DNA from: Podocnemis expansa
Taxonomy: Eukaryota > Chordata > Testudines > Podocnemididae
Length of the DNA stretch: 64,000 bases
NCBI GenBank assembly: GCA_007922195.1
Contig: ML682005.1
Coordinates: 26,757,015-26,821,014, forward strand
Direction of reading: 5' to 3'
Shown piece by piece: positions 21,115-33,295 of this stretch. Below the pieces are notes generated by a model. It searched no databases and was not told where the DNA came from. It saw nothing but the letters and a program-made list of their open reading frames with translations. The translations under genes and the position numbers were made by a program. The first letter of the stretch is position 1; every line of letters begins with the position of its first letter.

Positions 21115-21255
21115 ATATCTGAATTCTTTTCCTATCTGTGCCACAGATTTCTTAAGTGACCATGGGCGCATCATTTTAATCTGTCATTGTCTTCATTTCT
21201 CTTTTTGTAAAAGGGAGGTAATGATGCTTACATATATCAGAACGGTGTTGTCAGA
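21115..21255 (-). repeat. MIR-like SINE core, minus orientation
   Basis: Text 'cttaagtgaccatgggcgca', 'ttcatttctctttttgtaaa' and 'agggaggtaatgatgcttac' followed by 'ggtgttgtcagagtaattaa' matches the reverse complement of the MIR core region, which typically reads 'gtaaaatggggataataat' in this orientation. Confidence 0.7.
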
Positions 21256-22394
21256 GTAATTAATGTTCATGAGTCACTTACAGTGAGAGTATGGTAAGCC
21301 ACAGAAATGCTTATGGACAAAAAACATCAGAAGAGGTGTATTATACTGAGATAAATATGATATTGAGCACAGGCCTATGGGCATACTTTTAGAGAAGTCC
21401 GAGAATCTTAAATTCAGTTGAATGTTTACAGTGTGTGTGCTGATGGCTGTGTACAAGAATGCACTCCATCACAGGATGCTCCTTGTGACTGGGTTTCTTG
21501 AACCAGCTCATTTTCCATTGAGCTCTACCTACCAACAGCTGCTCCAACCTTGCACTGATCTCTCTTCTCATGATTTGGCCTTCCAGTCAGATAATTTTAA
21601 AGTTTCTCCCTTTCCAGGGCATAAACACATCACAAAACAGTCTCCCAATTTGACAGTGTTCCATTCTGGTCTCCTGTTTCACTCCTGTGTCACTGTAATG
21701 TGGTTCAGAGCTCCACCTGGAGTTTTTTAACAAAACTCAAAATAGAAATGCATACCATAGTGAAAGGGAACTGTACCTTCCCTGGGACTGAATTTTTAAT
21801 CCATCCTGAATTCTTCCCAGCTCTCTTTTCTTCTGCACAATGCTAACTCTCAGGGGATCTCTGCCCCAGTCTGGATCCTCAACTCCAGTTTGCCCTTTAG
21901 TCCATTTGGCAGTGTGTTGACTTTCTCTCAGGTCCACTTTGAGTCTTCTTTACTCCTTCTAGCTTCTTGCATCAAGACCAGAGAGAGTTCTTCTGCTACC
22001 CAAAATGGAAGAACAGAGTGTGCCCTATCTATTTGCAGCCCTGTTTTCTGCACTTCGTCTATTTAAAGAAACAACCCATCTGTGACTTATCTTTAATTCG
22101 ACTTGGCCCATCCTCCAGGTGCAATCAGGTTTGTTAATTGGCCACTCCCTCCCTCAGCAACCATGTCATCACCTGTGTGGGGGTAATAATCTCTTCACCC
22201 CAGCTGTTTAAAAAAAGAGAACTTGTTCAAAATACATATCTACTGAAAATCAGAGTGTTTGCAATTTTATTTATTATAAATTGTCTGTATTTAACATGTA
22301 CAGTTTTAGCTTTATTTTTCCATTGTTTTATCAGCTTCTAAGTACCACAGTAATAGGTGCTCTAAATATCAGGTATGTATACATAGATAAAAGA

Positions 22395-22990
22395 GAACCC
22401 ATTTAGTGAAAACTTGACTAGGTCACAGGAAATAGGAATAGGTCTTCATCAAGACAAAAAGTTAACAGCAAGGTTCCACAAAGGTCTGTATGAGGATTGG
22501 TGTTGTTTAATATATTTAGTAATTACCTAGAAAAGGGATGAACAGTGAAATGGAAAAAAATTCAGATGACAAAAAATTATTTAGGTTAGAGGAGTCCAGA
22601 GAGATCACTGAAGAATATCTAAAGGACCTAGGTAAAGTAGGTGAATAGACAACACAATGGCAGATGAAAATCAGTATTAATAAATGCAAAGTATTATACA
22701 CTGGAGGGAAAAATGCCAACTAGTCATATCTTATTGAGTTCTAAATTAATTGTAACAGCTCTAGAAACTGGGCGTCATTATGGATAGCTAGCTGAATGAA
22801 GACCTCTGTGGTCAAAACTGAAATAAAATGTTAGGACTAATAAGGCATAGGGTCATGATCAATATGGGAAGTATTATAATGCCATTAGATAAATTAGTGA
22901 TTCACCCTTATATGGAACTATGTTCAATACTGGTCGTCTCTTCTCAAAAATATGCCGAGCTCACAGGATAATATTAACAGTTTCTCCATT
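22395..22990 (+). mobile_element. CR1-type LINE fragment, RT C-terminal region
   Basis: Across stops, the plus strand reads SKVPQRSV, GLVLFNIFSNYLEKG, then text matching 'EITEEYLKDLGKVGE', 'INKCKVLYTGG' and 'VIMDS..NEDLCG', ending with 'PLYGTMFNTGRLF'. This is the post-motif-B and thumb region of a CR1-type reverse transcriptase. It is heavily decayed and 5'-truncated. Confidence 0.75.
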
Positions 22991-23580
22991 TGTTGCAGGA
23001 CAACAAATAACCAGTAACTGGGACTTAAAAGGAGGTGGCTGAAACTCACTAGGCAAATGTGAGATATTTTCCTAGTGTTTTGTATTTAGGTAATTAATTA
23101 TTATGGTAAGAACATAACATACTGGATCAGACCAATATTTCATTTAACCCAGTTTTCTGTCTTTCAATGGGGCCCAATGTCGGGTGCTTCAGAGGGAATG
23201 AACAAAATACAGCAATTTGTCAAGTGATCCATTGCCTGTCGGTTTCTGGAAGTCAGGGGTTTAGGGACTCTAGGATCCATGGAGTTGTATCTCTGACCAT
23301 CTTGGCCAATAGCCATTGATGGATCTATAAAATCATGATTTTATACACCAAAATCCTAATCTCCCTTAATTATCTGTTTTGTAAATTGGACAGTTTATTT
23401 TATTAATCTCCCCTCATATGCAAACCATTCCCTGTCCCTAGTCATTTTTGTTACCCTTCCATGTACCTTTTCCAGTTCTAATACAGATTTTTTGAGATGG
23501 GACGATCAGAACTGCACACAATGTTCAAGGTGTGGATTTACCAAAGAAAGTTGGCTTTATGGTATCAACAGGGTACTCAC

Positions 23581-24121
23581 TAGGGGGGTGTAGGACCCAG
23601 GGCCAATTGGCCTGAGTGTGCCCCCCCCCACGTTGAGGGGGCGGCTGGCCCAGAGGCTGGCCCTGTACTCCCATCCTTCCCCTGAACCAGCCACTCTGCC
23701 CTTGGTGGAAGAGTGGGCCAGGCCAGGAACTGGGCTCTGCTCTCCTGCCCCGCCTCTGAGCTGGCCCTCCACACCCTCAGGGTGCAAGAGTTGGCCCAGG
23801 GAAGGTGTGAGAGAGTGGAGCCCAGCCTCTGCGCTGGCCTGCTCTGCCCCTGGGCCAGCTGTTCTGCCCTGTGGTCAGAGTGGGCAGACCAGCCGAAAGC
23901 AGAGGCCATTTTTGAGTTCCTCCTCCCCCCCCGCCGCTTCCTTCAGCTTCATGCTGAAGGAGGCAGGGAGTAGGTAGTGGGCAGCACGGCATGGGGGGCA
24001 GTGTTGCAGATGCTGCACTACCCTGCCCATGGCAGCACAGCGCAGGGACCACAGACCCATGGGGCCAGGGCGATCGCCTCTTTTGTCCCCACCCCCAAGG
24101 ATGGCCCTGGGTTTCTACCCC
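23581..24121. mobile_element. GC-rich non-autonomous element nested in the minus-strand CR1
   Basis: The left end TAGGGGGGTGTAGGACCCAG and the inward right end GGGGTAGAAACCCAGGGCCA form imperfect inverted repeats around a GC-rich interior with no transposase frame. It breaks the CR1 text between 'ttggctttatggtatcaaca' and 'cctactggcttcctataatt'. I could not fix the target duplication, so the boundaries are good to about ten bases. Confidence 0.6.
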
Positions 24122-24539
24122 TTTCCTACTGGCTTCCTATAATTCTGTTAGGTTTTTTTGACGGCATCCACACATTGAGCAATTGTTTTCAGAGAAGTGA
24201 CCACAGTGATTCCAAGATCTCTCTGAGCAGCTAATTTAGGACGAACCATTTTTCTGTATAATTGGGATTATTTCTTCCAATATGCATTACTTGGCACTTA
24301 CTGGGGTTGAATTTCATTTGCCATTTTGTTGCCTAGTCACTCAGTTTTGTGAAATTGCCATGTAACACTTTGCACTCAACTTTGAAACTTAACTATATTG
24401 AGTAACTTTGTATCCCCTGCAAACTTTGCCACCTCACCTTTATTCCCTTTTCCAAATCATTTATGAGTATGTTGAACAGTACAAGACCCAGTACAAATCT
24501 GGAGGACCCCTTAGTATTTACCTGTTTACATTGTGAAAA

Positions 24540-25345
24540 CTATTTATTTACTGCTATTCTTTGTTTTGTGTCTTTTAACCAGTTACTGATCCATAAGAGA
24601 ATCTTCTCTCTCATCCTGTGACAACTTACTTTGTTTAGGAGCCTTTTCTGTGATGCAGAGACTTTCTGAAAGTGCAAGTATGCTATAGCCACTGGATCAC
24701 TCAAGATCACATGCTTGTTGACACCATCAAAGAATTCTAATAGATTGGTGAGACATGATTTCCTTTTGCAAAAGCCACTCGACTCTTCTCTCAACATATC
24801 TTATTTGTTTGATAAACCTGTTCTTTATTACAGTTTTAATCAATTTTCCTAGTACTGAAGACAGGCTTACCAGCCTGTACTTCCTAGTATCATCTCTGGA
24901 ACATTTATTTTTTAAAGTTTTCTCATTAGCTATTCTCAAGTCATCTGCAGTGAAGACCAATGCAAAAAATTCATTTAGCTTCTCTGCAAAGGCCTTGTCT
25001 TCCTTGAGTGCTCCTGTAGCACCTCAGTCATCCAGTGGCCCCACTGATTGTTTGGCAATCTTCCTGCTTCTGATATTCTTTACAACTTTTTTTCCTGGTG
25101 GTTTTTGTCTCTTTTGGTAGTTGCTCTTCAAATTCTTTTTTGGCTTGTCTAATTGTATCTATTCACCTGATTTGCCAGAGTGTATGCTCCTTTCTATTTT
25201 CCTCAGTAGGATTTGACTTCCAATTTTTAGAAGATGCCTGTTTGCCTTTAACTACCTATCCTACTCTGCTGTTTAGCCAGAGAACCAATTTTTTTTGGTT
25301 CTTTTTACCATTTTTTTTCCTAAATTTGGGTATACATTTAGTTTG
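24540..25345 (-). pseudogene. CR1-type LINE reverse transcriptase remnant
   Basis: Minus-strand frames read GFCKRKSCLTNLLEFFDGV, then YLHFQKVSASQKRLLNKVSC and ILLWISNWLKDTKQR, the RT region around motif A. The motif A text normally reading FxKAFD is FQKVSA here, so the catalytic aspartate is lost. The frame at 24727-24960 carries YRLVSLSSVLGKLIKTVI. Further upstream the linker reads, across stops, toward the endonuclease. Several stops and indels make it non-functional. Confidence 0.8.
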
Positions 25346-26334
25346 AGCTTCTGTTGTGGTGTTTTTAAATAAAGTCATACAGTTTGCAGGCATTTAAGTC
25401 TTATGACTGTTAATTTCCTTTTAATTCGTGTTTAACTAGTGTCCTCAAATTCGTGTAATCTCCAAGTTCAGTGCCACTGTGGTGGGTTCATTTGGTATTT
25501 CTCCCATACAAGGATGCTAATTTAATTATGTTATGGTCATTATTACTGAGCCGGTCAGCTATATACATCTCTTGGACCAAATCCTGTGCTCTACTGACTA
25601 GACCAAATCAAGAACTGTGGTTTCCATGACAAGCTGCTCCAAAAAAACATCATAATGGTGTCAAGAAATGGTATTCGTGCTCATTTAAATATATTTGCTT
25701 TACCTGACCTGCCTTATCTCTACAGTTCACCATAACTAAAATGGCTTAAATGAAAATATTAAGGATGGTTAAATGAGCACTTTTAAAATGTTCTGATTCC
25801 ATAGAATAAATTTCTTATTGCAGATTAATGTCAATCCAGGTGCCATCAGAATTCAGAGCTCACAAAGAGGGTTAGCATTAAATATGTACTTGACTCATTA
25901 CTTTAGTTCCCTGCATACTAATGTATCAGAAACAGCTCCTGTTTGATCTTAAATGCTACAGCCTTCATTGCCAACATATCTTTTTCAATTAAACTGTCAG
26001 CAGAGAGTTGTCAAATCCTGAATTGCCATATATTGGATGAAAATGAATGGTAGTGTTACTTGCATGATCAATGACTCAGTAGGAAATTTTATTACAATTC
26101 ACGTACCAATTCCTGTTTTCCAATATTAACTCTAAATATTGAAATACTTAATATTAGAAGTACCTGTTGATTGCTTTCCATAGTAAAATTGTTTCTAAAA
26201 CACACTTTTCTCTTTTTGTACTGCATTCCAGACACATGATCATTTTCAGCACCTATCTATCATGTAGGAGTGTGGATTACCAAACTGTACAATCAGTTGT
26301 ACCAAAATGGTCACGGGGTATTTGTCATTATACG

Positions 26335-26606
26335 TAGAGCCCTGCATGGATACAAATATCCATATCCGACCTACATCCGCAAGAAATGGTCTGCAGATAT
26401 CCGTGTTGTATTTGCAGATGTGGATATAATGTGGATATCCGCAGCTATCCACATATTTGCAGGGCTCTAGCTGTGTGAAAATAAAAAGACGTGGACCTGT
26501 ATCCAATCTGCATCCGCAAGAAATGGTCTGCAGATATCCACGTTGTATCTGCAGATGCGGATGTAATGTGGATATCCACAGATATCTGCATATTTGCAGG
26601 GCTCTA
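26335..26606. mobile_element. hAT-like element with internal tandem copy (272 bp)
   Basis: Left end TAGAGCCCTGCATGGATACA; right end, inward, TAGAGCCCTGCAAATATGCA. Flanks ATTATACG (26327-26334) and ATTATATG (26607-26614) match at seven of eight bases. A second internal right-end copy (TGCAGGGCTCTA) occurs at 26458-26469. The block 'catccgcaagaaatggtctg' occurs twice, at 26366 and 26510. So the element holds one complete unit plus a second unit lacking its left end. The interior is rich in 'gatatcc' palindromes. There is no coding capacity. Confidence 0.8.
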
Positions 26607-26614
26607 ATTATATG

Positions 26615-28614
26615 CTGTATTCAGTTAGAGATCATGCCTAATTCAGAAAAGAGTATGACTCAAGATAACAAAAAATAGAGAGAGCTTTTTTCTTTGTTGG
26701 GTTTCTGTATTTATGAAATGCTTTTCACTCTTTCTTCAAACAGCTTCATTTTTCTTGCTCTCCTCCACCTTGAAAAAGCTTGTGAACTACAAGAGTGTTT
26801 TTAATCTTTTACAAGTGATTGTCAAATTGTACATCTCCCTTCCTCTCGCCCCCCCATCCCAGTTTGGGGGTTTGCTTTGTAGAATACAAATGAGATATTT
26901 ACTGGATTTAAAAAAAAAGACAGACTAATAGACATATCTTTCATGTACAAAAGGGGCTTTGGAGAGCTCTCAGTTTACAAGACTAATCTGACTAAGCACA
27001 ACTGTTTATCCATATTGCCGGGAACACTTCAATTGGTTGTTTGGCTGCATTTTCTGCTATGGTTTTCTACGTCAGTACTTACCATGGCTAACGCTAAACA
27101 CCAGAATTTCAGCACAATAGCAGTAGGAACAGATTTTAGAGATCTTTGAACTTCATTCATAGGCAGAATGAATTTGCCATCTTGTCAGAGAGCTAGAGAT
27201 TCTAACTTCTTTGAAATACAGTTCCCATCTCTGCAATGTTTGTGTCACACTATGTGACAGATTTATGTATTTATTACTAAATTAATGATTTGTAGCAAAA
27301 CATGTAGTAACTTTTCAAACTGAAACTGCGGCATTAGGATTTAGGTAGGCAGAATGCAATTATCCACATTGCAAGACTCATACACGTAAGAAAAGTGCCT
27401 TGGGATTTCTTAATAGCCACAAGTGGACAGGGCATCATTTCACTACTTGTGGCTCATGGCATTTATTCATTATAGGTAGTTATAGCTGTCAACATTGGAA
27501 TTTTTTTTCCAGAGGCGATTTTCCAAATAAGCTTATCAGCTGCAGGTCACCAGCTGCCAAGGAGCTGCCTGTGCATTCTAGTGGATTTTAGGGAGTTAAA
27601 AAAATTAAATATATCAACTATCTGAGTCTTAATAGCAATGCAATTTTCAGGCTTTTCTTAAAGATCTACTATTCCATCACATTCCAACTGTACTAAATTC
27701 TGTCATTTCTCTTCCATATTGTATATTGTGATACTGCATCTTTACAGGATTCATCATGATACTCCAGTATTGTTTTTAGGAAATATATATGCAGGGAACC
27801 CACTGAAGAAAAAAGTACAAGTCTCAGCTACTTCTGGGCATAGAAGAAAACTTGTGATGGAGGCCAAAGCAAAGTGTGTGTCATGCCCAGCATGGATGGT
27901 TGTTAAAATCTGATGTAAACTATATTACAAATGTCTTCCTATTCCAGATGGTACTGTGTTCACAATACTTTTGTCAGTGAAAAATCTGTGAAAGATGTAT
28001 TGTTCTTCTTCACAGTAATGTACAGTATTTTAACTTCAAATCTGTATGAAAACTCACTGACAACCAAAATAGATAGCTTTAGTTGAACTTTTCTTGTTCT
28101 TCGCAGAGGGCTAGAACACACAGAGGCACCATTTAAAACTATTCTGATGTACATAGCGGCAAATGTACAAGCCAGCATTTGAACCTTGACAGCAATAAAT
28201 ATATTTTGGTTTTCAGATTACTGAATAAAATGGCTTGCAGCTATTAGTGTCCTGCAGGAGCGAACAAAGTATAGCCACCAGAGTCCTACAGCTCATCCCA
28301 TGGTCATCTCAGCACACGGTCATCCTTGTTTTATACAAGGAATGCCACCCAAAGAGACTTGTGCCCATTATGCATACTTGCATCTCTGTCTGAACCACCA
28401 CTGCTACAATTACTTGCAGTGTGTGGTAGCCCTCAGAGGCCCTGCCATGTTAAAGGTGAGTGTAGCTGAAACCTGCTATAATTCATGCAAGGTACACTTG
28501 GTCTTATGGTGAGTTGTCAATGCAGACATCACATGATCAAATATTAGATACTTCAGTGTAGCAACAGCAATAACATCACAGTGTGCTTTTATACCACTTT
28601 TCATTCAATACATT
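26615..28614. other. No recognised gene
   Basis: AT-rich sequence. Frames of up to 72 codons show no motif. No repeat family was recognised. Confidence 0.5.
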
Positions 28615-28700
28615 TTCTGTGTGTACAGCAGCTAGCACAGTGGGGCTTGGTTGTGGCCTCTAGGTGTTATCTCAGTAGAAATATTTATTAATCATAGTAA
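28615..28700 (+). repeat. Old LINE/SINE tail (L2/L3/MIR-type 3' sequence)
   Basis: Text 'gtgtacagcagctagcacag', 'tggggcttggttgtggcctc' and 'taggtgttatctcagtagaa', followed by 'attaatcatagtaataat', matches a widespread old vertebrate repeat tail of the form 'tacagcgcctagcacaatgg'. It is repeated near 52.2 kb. Confidence 0.55.
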
Positions 28701-28784
28701 TAATCTTAAAAGTTCTTCCATCTCCATGTTCCTGTGTGGTCCCTTTCATCTCTGAACACCTGACAAATATGTATGAATTAATTC

Positions 28785-28900
28785 TAACAACTCCCCTATG
28801 AAGTTGGGAAGTGTCATATCCATTTTACAGATAGATGACTGAGGATGTGACAACTGGGACTTGAATCCAGATCTCCTCAGTCACAGTCAGTTGTCCACAG
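28785..28900 (+). repeat. MIR-like SINE core
   Basis: 'atatccattttacagataga', 'tgactgaggatgtgacaact' and 'gggacttgaatccagatctc' follow the order of the MIR core: 'ccattttacagatgaggaaa', then 'gctgggattcgaaccc'. Confidence 0.7.
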
Positions 28901-28914
28901 GAACAGCTTTCCTC

Positions 28915-29030
28915 TTTACAAAGGAGGACAGTATTGCATTTTACAGATGGAGACACTGAGGCACAAATTGGTTGTGACGTATCAAGTGAGATGGAATCAA
29001 GAATGCAGCCCAACTCACCTACTATTAGTC
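28915..29030 (+). repeat. Second MIR-like SINE core
   Basis: 'cattttacagatggagacac', 'tgaggcacaaattggttgtg', then 'gatggaatcaagaatgcagc' repeats the MIR order directly after the preceding copy, giving two neighbouring copies in the same orientation. Confidence 0.65.
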
Positions 29031-29095
29031 CCTCGCTTTCATGAGTACTGAATAAATACTGACAATTTTTTTTAAAAAACAAACTCTTTATAGGA

Positions 29096-29150
29096 AAACA
29101 AACAAGGAATCCTGTGGCACTTTTAAAAACAAATTCATTGTTAGTTCCAA
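29096..29150 (-). mobile_element. Penelope-like terminal repeat, short fragment
   Basis: 'aaacaaacaaggaatcctgt' and 'ggcacttttaaaaacaaatt' followed by 'cattgttag' match the distal part of the family, minus orientation. It stops abruptly before the ribozyme-like block. Confidence 0.6.
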
Positions 29151-29195
29151 AGCTACCCCTTTGTAACTCTTTCCAGGATTCACTGTATTTAAAAG

Positions 29196-29463
29196 TTCAA
29201 AAGGGGCAGCCGTGTTACTCTAGTTCAGTAAAACAAACAAGGAGTCATAGCATCACTGGCACCGGGCTTATGGGGCTCGAGCCCCAAGTCTGCTGCTGGG
29301 CTGGCCGAGGCAGCAGCTGCAGTGGCAGCACATGAGCCCCGAATCTTCTTCCAGGCTAGCGGCACTCCTGCAAGGAGTCCAATGGCATTTAAAGACTAAT
29401 AAAGTTATTTATTGCATGAGCTTTCGTGGGAGAAAATCCCACTTTGTTAGATGCTTTGGAGAT
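29196..29463 (-). mobile_element. Penelope-like terminal repeat split by a nested element
   Basis: The family's terminal text 'ggggcagccgtgttactcta' and 'aaaacaaacaaggagtc' (29196-29246) continues after the insertion as 'caatggcatttaaagactaa', 'ttattgcatgagctttcgtg' and 'ggagaaaatcccactttgtt' (29380-29463). On the minus strand the core is 'ctaacaaagtggg', a 7-base loop and 'cccacgaaagctcatgc', so the stem pairing is kept although the left core has two changes. Confidence 0.7.
29247..29371. mobile_element. 125-bp hAT-like insertion with perfect 8-bp duplication
   Basis: Perfect AAGGAGTC duplication at 29239-29246 and 29372-29379. The inserted text is GC-rich and partly self-complementary (GGGGCTCgAGCCCC near its left, 'atgagcccc' near its right). 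Terminal inverted repeats are weak. It has no coding capacity and interrupts an older Penelope-like fragment. Confidence 0.8.
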
Positions 29464-30839
29464 GGGGGAACTTACAGAATGGGAGGAAATAAATGCAGGG
29501 AAGTGTAAGTCATGGGATTAGGTTGCACTGTAACAGCTCAGAATAATAAAGTTTGCCATTGGTAGCACAGAGAAGGTCTCCTTTAAATAGTAATACACAA
29601 ATTGTGTAGATTGAAGAAATACAGATACAGGTGAATTTCAGGGTAGATGAGAAGAATGCAGTGACTTTATTATTGTGAAGCACTGATATAGTATCTAACA
29701 ATGAATCACTGCATTTTTGATGCCTAGAACAGACACCGTGAAGAATGCATCTGAGTGTGTGAAAATAAATTGAGCATGACTGTATCAATTCTGAGGAGCT
29801 GCATTCCTGGTTTTAGACATAAGTGCCCTGCTTCAGCAAATTGGATATCTGTCACTGAAATTTAAGTGCTGTTTCTACTGGGCACTGCTGAAGAGAGCAG
29901 TAAAAGGGACTTGTTAGATTAAATGTGATCTCTGTTCATTTAAATCAAGACCAAGACTATAGCTAGTTGGTGATCTGCCTCTTTTCTCTTGCTCCCTGCC
30001 ATATTGTGATGCCTTGTCTTCTAAAATCCTTTTAAACAAATCAGTTCACTTCTTTCTGTTCAAAGTACTAATACTGCAAAGTCCACCGCAATCTGGAAAT
30101 TTGGATCTTTTGCCTTCCTCAGATTCACTAATGCAGGGGGGGAATGGCCAGCAAGCAAGGTACATAAAAGACATCATTTAGACTTAGAATAATCAAAGTT
30201 GGTGAAACATTTCCATTTAATAATTTAGCTTCTGCTCTTCACTGCTAAATAGATTAGATTTACTCAAAGAAATACTCAAAGAAGAATCATCTGGATCTTC
30301 ACCCATTCAGGTATTATAAACCAAGTTTGAGAAACTGGGAATTTAATGAAAAAAATTCACCTGACAATCCTGCCTCAAGCCAGGAATTGTTCAGTCTTAT
30401 TGTTTGGCTACCAAGGGCAAATTCAGGGTCAAAGACGATCAGTAAAATGTATTTTAAAGAGCCATAATAGGTCTGGGCCATAGTGTTAATTTACTTAGAG
30501 CTTAATTCTCTAATGAGCAGTGTTTCTTCACAAAAGTGCCTAAATACACAGACCAGAGGTTGAAAACCAGAAGACTGTACAATGAAAAAGCAAATATTGG
30601 TACAGCATAATAAAGTACATTACAGTAATTGCTCAAAGCCAGATAGGACAGATGTTCAAAAGCAGCTTATATATTTGTAGGCCCAGCTCTTAGGGCTCCT
30701 AAAGCCTTGGTGGATGTTGCTCTACCAATTTTCTCACAGAATTAGTAGACGCATGCAAAATCCTGCCTTCTTGGATGCCCAGAACTGGTGCATGTCTGTG
30801 TAGATTGTGGGCTTTCCTACTGAATACGCTGGATTGATA

Positions 30840-31105
30840 TCCACGGATCGATGCAGCAGAGTCAATTGAGCGGCCCATGTAGATCCGCTCAATTGATCCC
30901 AAAAGTGCTCTCCTGTCTACACAGTAACTCCACCCATCCAAGTGGAGTAACGCTGCATCGATGGGAGAGCACTTCAAGTCACTGCAGCTGAGTGAAGACA
31001 GCATAGTAAGTCAAAGTAACTAGGTCAACGGGAGATGTTCATTTTGTGGCACACAGATTGCATATCTCCCATCAACTTACCTCTGCAGGGTAGACTATGC
31101 CTCAG
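30840..31105. mobile_element. Inverted-repeat-rich MITE-like element
   Basis: Several perfect short inverted repeats lie within 130 bases: ATCGATGCAGC (30848-30858) with GCTGCATCGAT near 30952-30962; TCAATTGAGCGG (30862-30873) with 30885-30896; AAGTGCTCTCC near 30903 with its complement near 30964-30975; and ACTCCAC with GTGGAGT. The first and third pairs cross each other. The text 'gggtagactatgcc' at the right resembles termini of Harbinger-type short elements. The left boundary is not fixed. Confidence 0.55.
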
Positions 31106-32329
31106 AGACAGACTTTAGGCCAGTATGCAGTTGTTGCTCATGAGGGACAAAGTTCTTCCAACTGCCATTTCAGTGTTACACCCAGGATGACTTTGATTTA
31201 ATGGAATTTAGAACCTGATTTGTGAGCACCAGCACTTCTGTTCACTGGGATCAGCTGTATGGTATCTCTGAAGATCAGGCCCACTGGCACCTGGATCTGT
31301 GTCTGCTCCTCTGTCTTCCAGTCAGCAGTTAACTCCAAAAGTCTCAATTCTTTTTCATTCAGTTGGAAAGGGGAACAACATAATTTTTTTGGATATGAAA
31401 TGAGAAACCTCACACTCTGCATTTGAATAGCAAATCTAATATGCTGTCATTTATTTATACTGCAAAAACCACAGGAGAATGAGAGACAGCAAAAATAGTC
31501 ACACCATAAGATGAAGGCTGTTACTGAGGAGTGAATGCCAAATGCTCACAATTGCTTTCAAAGACTGTGACTAAAAATGAAACAAACATACTCAAGAAAA
31601 ATATAGGGGTGGGAAGTAATCTCAACAACTCTTGCAATAGGTATCTAAGCAATTCTTTCTCATTACCAAATGGAACCCCACGGTATGAGGCTCACAAGTG
31701 CTAACAGCTCAAGACTCCAAGTCCAGTTGTGCAGATTCAGGAATTAATCATGAAAAGGTGCTCAGAGTGTACACTGTGAAAAAGCAAGGCAAGATGCAGA
31801 TGAGGGAATGCTCAAATTTACTTGGCAGGTGTCATGTGAAGCCTGTTCTGTGGATAACTAAAGGAATTTTATGTTAGGGCTCTCAATCCAGCATGAGACG
31901 TGTGTGTATGTCACTCCCATCCATCCAACCACAGCAGAAAGTCAGTTCAGAGGACAAAATAGTGGATGTGTATCTGTAGAGAAGGAAACAAATCAATGCT
32001 GAAAATGAGTGAGAGGACCTCCCACTCTTAAAAGGCAAAGCAAGCTGGAAGAAAATTTTGAAATGGCAGAGAAGAAAAGGTAGTATACATGTACAGTACC
32101 ACAAATGGAAAATAAACCAGCAAATACATTTGGCTGAAATTTTATAATTATAAAGAGATAAATAAAAACAGCAGTTTGGCAACATTCAGTGGGATTTAAA
32201 ATTAGTTTTTATAGCTTTAAACATTGCAAATAAACTTATCAATAAGAACAATTGGTTCAGTAGCTTGCTTCCATTTTACATATCAACAAAGTTATGTCTT
32301 TATGTTGTAAAGTGTTTCTGCTAGACCAG
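31106..32329. other. No recognised gene
   Basis: AT-rich sequence. Frames of 74 and 100 codons on the minus strand have no motif. Confidence 0.5.
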
Positions 32330-32692
32330 TGATATTCGGGCCTCAGGGGCTTAAGAGCCAAATTAAGCAATCACTATTACCCAAAAGAGCTGCAGTAATG
32401 TGAATTTGTGCCACAGGACTCCTTGTTTGTTTTATTGCACTGTGTATTCACATTTAAACAGTATGATAGGGAAACTATTTAGTTTATAATTCTTACAGCA
32501 AATGACTGACCAAGTATTATTATTTTATCAGCCACAGTTAGTTAATACCACAGTAAAAGCATCCTGATTGGTTAATAACTTAGAATGATTAATAATTAAA
32601 TCACTCAGTGTTTTAATATGTGCTGAGAAGAGCCGCAGGAGACACATTAAAGAGTCACTTGCTGCTCATGACCCTCAGGCTGAGTACAACTG
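32330..32692. mobile_element. hAT-like element, decayed
   Basis: The left end 'cagtgatattcgggcctcag' and inward right end 'cacagttgtactcagcctga' are imperfect inverted repeats, and 'aagagcc' lies inside both ends. A scrap of the Penelope-like family ('gtgccacaggactccttgtt', 32409-32428) sits inside. I found no matching 8-base flanks. Confidence 0.5.
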
Positions 32693-33182
32693 TGTTAAAC
32701 TATTATTTAAAGACATTAAGTTGGAGGGTCTGCCGTCTATATGTTAACTTCTATGCTAAAATAATTTCTCAGGAATTTGAAATGTCTTTTGGGCACAGTG
32801 TTATTATGGGGTAAGAAAAAAGCTTTCCTTTCATACTGGATGCTGCAAAATAAAAGTGTACATTAAAAAAGTGCATACCTGGTATTTAAACCTATATTTT
32901 CGAATCAGATTACTTTGCTATGGTGAATGGGTAACTTTTTTAAGTTTAGATCCAGAATTGTTATATGAAGGTCACATAGATGTTTCAAAATTCTTGTGGA
33001 CCATCCAGTCATTAGATTTCTTCCCACTCAAGAGGAAATTATAAAGCAGAACAGTACATTTGAATTGTGAGTAACCTGTTTAGAATGACTAATTTTAAAA
33101 AATCGTATTTCTAGGTCCTGTAACAGAAATTATCATTATATCTTTAGACCTATTTTTGTCTGATTACAGAGAACACTTTGTA

Positions 33183-33286
33183 AGAAAAATAAGCAAGGAG
33201 TCTGTGGCACTTCTAAAGACTAACCAGTATATTTTTTGCATGAGCTTTCATGGTTGAAGGCCCACTTTGTCAGATGTTAGAAAATG
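33183..33286 (-). mobile_element. Penelope-like terminal repeat fragment
   Basis: 'agcaaggagtctgtggcact', 'tctaaagactaaccagtata', 'ttttgcatgagctttcatgg' and 'cccactttgtcagatgttag' follow the family order in minus orientation. It lies just left of a Harbinger end, facing a plus-oriented copy on the other side. Confidence 0.65.
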
Positions 33287-33295
33287 GAAAACTTA

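Larger units (their letters stand above)
23105..25710 (-). mobile_element. CR1-type LINE, minus strand, endonuclease through 3' region
   Basis: Read on the minus strand, the element runs from endonuclease text near 25700, through linker and reverse transcriptase, to the 3' region beginning 'aagaacataacatactggatca' on the plus strand at about 23108. The best-preserved parts are the RT frames at 24540-24960. A GC-rich element (23581-24121) is nested in its 3' part. It is of the same general type as the plus-strand LINE at 9.06-13.4 kb: the linker text here, such as the reverse of 'ccagtggccccactg', matches the linker there. Confidence 0.8.
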
